In this document: in pieces, positions 44,292 through 46,526 of the stretch | Numbering within the stretch: the stretch's first letter is position 1 | Layout of the letters: each line of letters starts with the position of its first letter | Origin: an uncultured Pirellulaceae bacterium | Lineage (GTDB): Bacteria > Planctomycetota > Planctomycetia > Pirellulales > Pirellulaceae | Reading direction: 5' to 3' | DNA length: 46,526 bases | NCBI GenBank assembly: GCA_937941455.1 | Contig: CALDHM010000039.1 | Span: forward strand, 1-46,526 | The notes under the pieces: model-generated | Seen by the model: the letters and a program-made list of their open reading frames with translations, nothing else | Databases searched by the model: none | Told to the model about the DNA's origin: nothing | Translations under genes and position numbers: made by a program

Positions 44292-44922
44292 ATGCCATCA
44301 AACCAAAGAAACCGCTCTACCTCCTCGAGATCCAGAAAAAACCTGTCACCGGACCGGGTCGGCGAAGCCAATCGCCAAGTGTACGCTGCCGGCCTCCCGG
44401 TGCCCCTGATTCGGTATTTATTTCATTTTCGGGACAACACCGAACATTTGATGGCTTTCACCCAAGCAGTGATGCGGGGCCCCAGCCCATGTTCCCAGGG
44501 GTTTTCGCGAATTGCTTACAGCGGTCACGTCCCGCAGAAACGATTGTTTATTCTTAACGGGTTCGCACGCCGCAGTTGCGGCCGAACTGCTCGGGGATCG
44601 CGAATTGCTGGACGCTGTCTTCAAAGATTTCGAGTCGGCGCCGTTCGACGCCCGTTGCCGGTCATCGTTTCAATTCTTGGCAAAAATTTGCCGTCAATCG
44701 TTCGCCGTGACTCAGGAAAATATCGATCGAGCCAAAGCGGCGGGTTGGAGCGATGAGGCTCTCCACGCTGACGTGACGGTTTGCGCCCTGATCCAAATTT
44801 ACAACACATGGATCGACGAGACGGGAGTCCAGGACACGTCGGCCAGTGCGTACAAAATGATGGGAAAGAGACTGGCCGAGCGCGGTTACGCCTTCCGAAA
44901 TCTCTCGACGACAACAAAATAA
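44292..44922 (+). pseudogene. AhpD-like carboxymuconolactone decarboxylase family gene with a frameshift
   Basis: The N-terminal half is in one frame (VGEANRQVYAAGLPVPLIRY, MAFTQAVMRGPSPCSQG) and the C-terminal half in the next (FRELLTAVTSRRNDC, SHAAVAAELLGDRELLDAVF, AKAAGWSDEALHADV). Removing one base from GGGGTTTT (44498-44505) joins them as MRGPSPCSQGFRELLTAVTS, the usual family sequence, giving 209 residues. The redox motif CxxCxxxH reads NDCLFLTGSH, so the second Cys is Leu. With the frameshift no active peroxidase would be made; even joined, the thiol pair is missing. The cause could be a mutation or a base-call error in the homopolymer. Confidence 0.75.
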
Positions 44923-44994
44923 TACGCTCGTCCTAAAACTCAACGATTTTCCCTTGCGAGGCTGCTTCAGTCGGCTCGCTCGCTGGCCGAGAGC

Positions 44995-45060
44995 CGATCC
45001 CGAAACGTGCCCTCGCTCACGCTTCGGGTTACGCCGCCTAACAAGTTTGGGGCAGGTCCT
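44995..45060. repeat. repeat family 2, diverged copy 2
   Basis: GCCCTCGCTCACGCTTCGGG is nearly the same as GCCCTCGCTTACGCTTCGGG in the copy at 40804, with flanks ATCCCGAAAC and GTTTGGGGCAG that correspond to the outer arms but pair poorly. It lies between the AhpD-like gene and the convergent STN-like gene. Confidence 0.55.
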
Positions 45061-45105
45061 TACCCAACTGACGCCCGGAAACGGATTCATCGAGCATTAA
45101 CGCCG

Positions 45106-46526
45106 TTATTGTTTGTTGCGAAGACGAGTCAGAATCGCTTCGACTTGTCGCTGGATGGGCTGCGGGCCGTAGACGATCACCGCTTGCGGCTTGGCGTAGT
45201 ACGAACAAGTGATCGGTCGATCGGAGGTATTGAAAACATTTTTGCCGACCGCTTGATGCAGCAGGGTCAGCACCGTCTCGGGCTTGACGCCCGCGCGGAT
45301 CAAATCCTTGATGGGATAAATCTCGATCGAACGTCGTCCCCAGGCGCTGGACCGCGTCGTCATGAGAACGCAGCGATCATCAAGGAATTCAAATGTCACT
45401 TGCATCGAGCAACGCAGTTCGGTGAGCGCTTCGTCGATGGTACGCGGCCGAAAATACAGAGGAACGGTGACCTGATGGCTCCAGCGTTCTCTCGCTAATT
45501 CCGGCCAATCGAACAGGAACTCCACCCCTGTCGACTGCTGGATGGCGGCTGCGAACTCGTCCAATGTCATGGCGTCGACGGCCCGCAATTCGATCGCTTG
45601 GTTCAAACGCTGACTGAAGCGATATGCAGGACTTTGCAGCGGCAAGGGGAGGGCCTGGAAATCAACCTGCTCAAGACTCAAACAAGCGGTCACTTGATCC
45701 ACCAACCTCGCGATCTGCCGCAACACGCGTTGCTGATGGGTCACGGTCAGGCGATCCCCTTGCAAGACGATCTGGTGCCCAGATTCTTCGCTCCATGAAT
45801 TCGGCTCGATCATCGCCTTGATGCCGGCGACCAGATCTTCGTGGTCGGCCGCCGAGTGGTCGGGAAACTGCGGCAGTCGAAACTCTCGGCTTTCCGTTTT
45901 GCGAGACGCAGGATGATAGAACACGATCCCCCAATCGGTAACTTCGACGTCGAACTCGAACGTCTTGGCGAAATTCGCGAAGGCGTCGAGCATCGTTGCG
46001 TTTTGTAAATCGATGTTGACTGGTCGCCCCAAGTCCACTTCGTAAGCGACAAAATCCTCTGGCACGAACGTCATCGACAAATTGGCCAAGGTCGACAATT
46101 CCGCTAGCACTCGGCTGGCAGGGACGTCGCGATAGCTCATGCGTACCAGTTTGCTACTGGCGATTTCCGCTGGTGTGCGTCGCGTGCCGGGCTCGACTCG
46201 TTCGATGTAAACGCACGCGGTGGATGCGAACTCACTGTCTTGCAAGCGATTGGCGACATCGCTAATTTCCTCGGAGCTCGCACCCGCTAGTTGAAACAAA
46301 TTTTTCAGATCAGAATTTTCGAGCGACTCAAAAGGGGATTTCGTTTCGGTAATCGCCTGCGGTGCTACGCTGGGCTCATCGAACAAGCGATCGACCAGAT
46401 TTTGCCGAGGCATCAGTGGCGGTCGAGCAGGAGGTGTATTCGTCGGGACCGCCGAAGGATTTTCAACCGTCGGCGGTTCATCTCCCGGTGGCAAGATCGC
46501 TGGTGGCAACTCTGGTGGGTTCGAAT
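45106..46526 (-). CDS. STN/secretin-N-like exported protein, N-terminus outside the window
   Basis: The frame is open to the right edge; at least 470 residues are present and the true start is not. A proline-rich linker (LPPAILPPGDEPPTVENP; NTPPARPPL) leads to three similar alpha/beta units with the pattern of secretin/TonB short N-terminal domains: MSYRDVPASRVLAELSTLAN, VNIDLQNATMLDAFANFAK, then LDEFAAAIQQSTGVEFLFDW and LYFRPRTIDEALTELRCSMQ. The C-terminal IYPIKDLIRAGV and VYGPQPIQRQVEAIL resemble the N1 domain of type II/III secretins. No secretin barrel follows, so this is a soluble relative, common in planctomycetes, perhaps acting in the periplasm with pilus-like machinery. Confidence 0.65.
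   Translation of the reverse strand, partial: SNPPELPPAILPPGDEPPTVENPSAVPTNTPPARPPLMPRQNLVDRLFDEPSVAPQAITETKSPFESLENSDLKNLFQLAGASSEEISDVANRLQDSEFASTACVYIERVEPGTRRTPAEIASSKLVRMSYRDVPASRVLAELSTLANLSMTFVPEDFVAYEVDLGRPVNIDLQNATMLDAFANFAKTFEFDVEVTDWGIVFYHPASRKTESREFRLPQFPDHSAADHEDLVAGIKAMIEPNSWSEESGHQIVLQGDRLTVTHQQRVLRQIARLVDQVTACLSLEQVDFQALPLPLQSPAYRFSQRLNQAIELRAVDAMTLDEFAAAIQQSTGVEFLFDWPELARERWSHQVTVPLYFRPRTIDEALTELRCSMQVTFEFLDDRCVLMTTRSSAWGRRSIEIYPIKDLIRAGVKPETVLTLLHQAVGKNVFNTSDRPITCSYYAKPQAVIVYGPQPIQRQVEAILTRLRNKQ

Noticed and set aside
44498-44505. Programmed frameshift in the AhpD-like gene
   Set aside because: The needed shift is +1 and no known +1 signal (rare codon, stop after the slippery site) is present; an indel in a homopolymer is simpler.
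1-46526. CRISPR array, prophage, toxin-antitoxin or defence island
   Set aside because: No regularly spaced repeats, phage structural genes or paired small toxin/antitoxin genes were seen.

Overview
The window looks like chromosomal DNA of a planctomycete, probably from the Pirellulales branch. The evidence is the family content: a DUF1559 pilin-like secreted protein, a cytochrome-type PSCyt1/DUF1549/DUF1553 protein paired with a DUF1501 protein, a DUF1080 protein with a sugar epimerase, and very large secreted proteins whose N-termini carry the LExRxLLA-type motif. The assignment is an inference from protein families; there is no rRNA in the window.

Layout. 1-2000: the 3' end of an IS66-like transposase, then a DUF1559 gene interrupted by an amber codon behind a promoter flanked by two identical palindromes, then a small membrane-anchored protein. 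2100-4470 (minus): a Na/Pi-cotransporter family protein and NAD(P)H-hydrate dehydratase. 4570-8320 (plus): argG, a CorA channel and a membrane glycosyltransferase. 8900-17600: the PSCyt/DUF1553-DUF1501 pair, a minus-strand thioester-reductase-like dehydrogenase, then DUF1080 plus a sugar isomerase/epimerase, likely carbohydrate catabolism. 17800-22080 (minus): a small membrane protein, a giant secreted metzincin-type protease and a squalene/phytoene-synthase homologue that has lost both Asp-rich motifs. 22500-27800 (plus): a tight cluster of ispH, an FHA-GAF-class III nucleotide cyclase, a class 3 lipase, a zinc-ribbon membrane protein and mqnB. 28000-34400 (minus): tRNA-Val, a monoheme secreted protein, a small zinc-ribbon protein, and a polysaccharide block (MraY/WecA-like transferase, O-antigen-ligase/TPR protein, small membrane protein). 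34600-38300: a CheY-like receiver, csrA and fliW, and a HEAT/LRR/PDZ secreted protein. 38500-46526: a DUF420 membrane protein, tRNA-Leu and tRNA-Pro, a DUF3088 protein, a giant secreted subtilase, a frameshifted AhpD-like gene and the 3' part of an STN/secretin-like protein running off the window.

Cross-cutting observations. The two giant proteases, unrelated in their catalytic domains, share a C-terminal module of about 270 residues built from three repeats resembling H-type lectin repeats. Intergenic regions hold at least seven copies of a roughly 80-110 bp dispersed repeat with terminal inverted repeats, plus two copies of a second family. I found no CRISPR array, prophage, toxin-antitoxin or defence island. 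Most of the window is core or lineage-typical content. The best candidates for something not described are the shared protease module, the degenerate squalene-synthase homologue beside an isoprenoid/quinone operon, and the repeat families.
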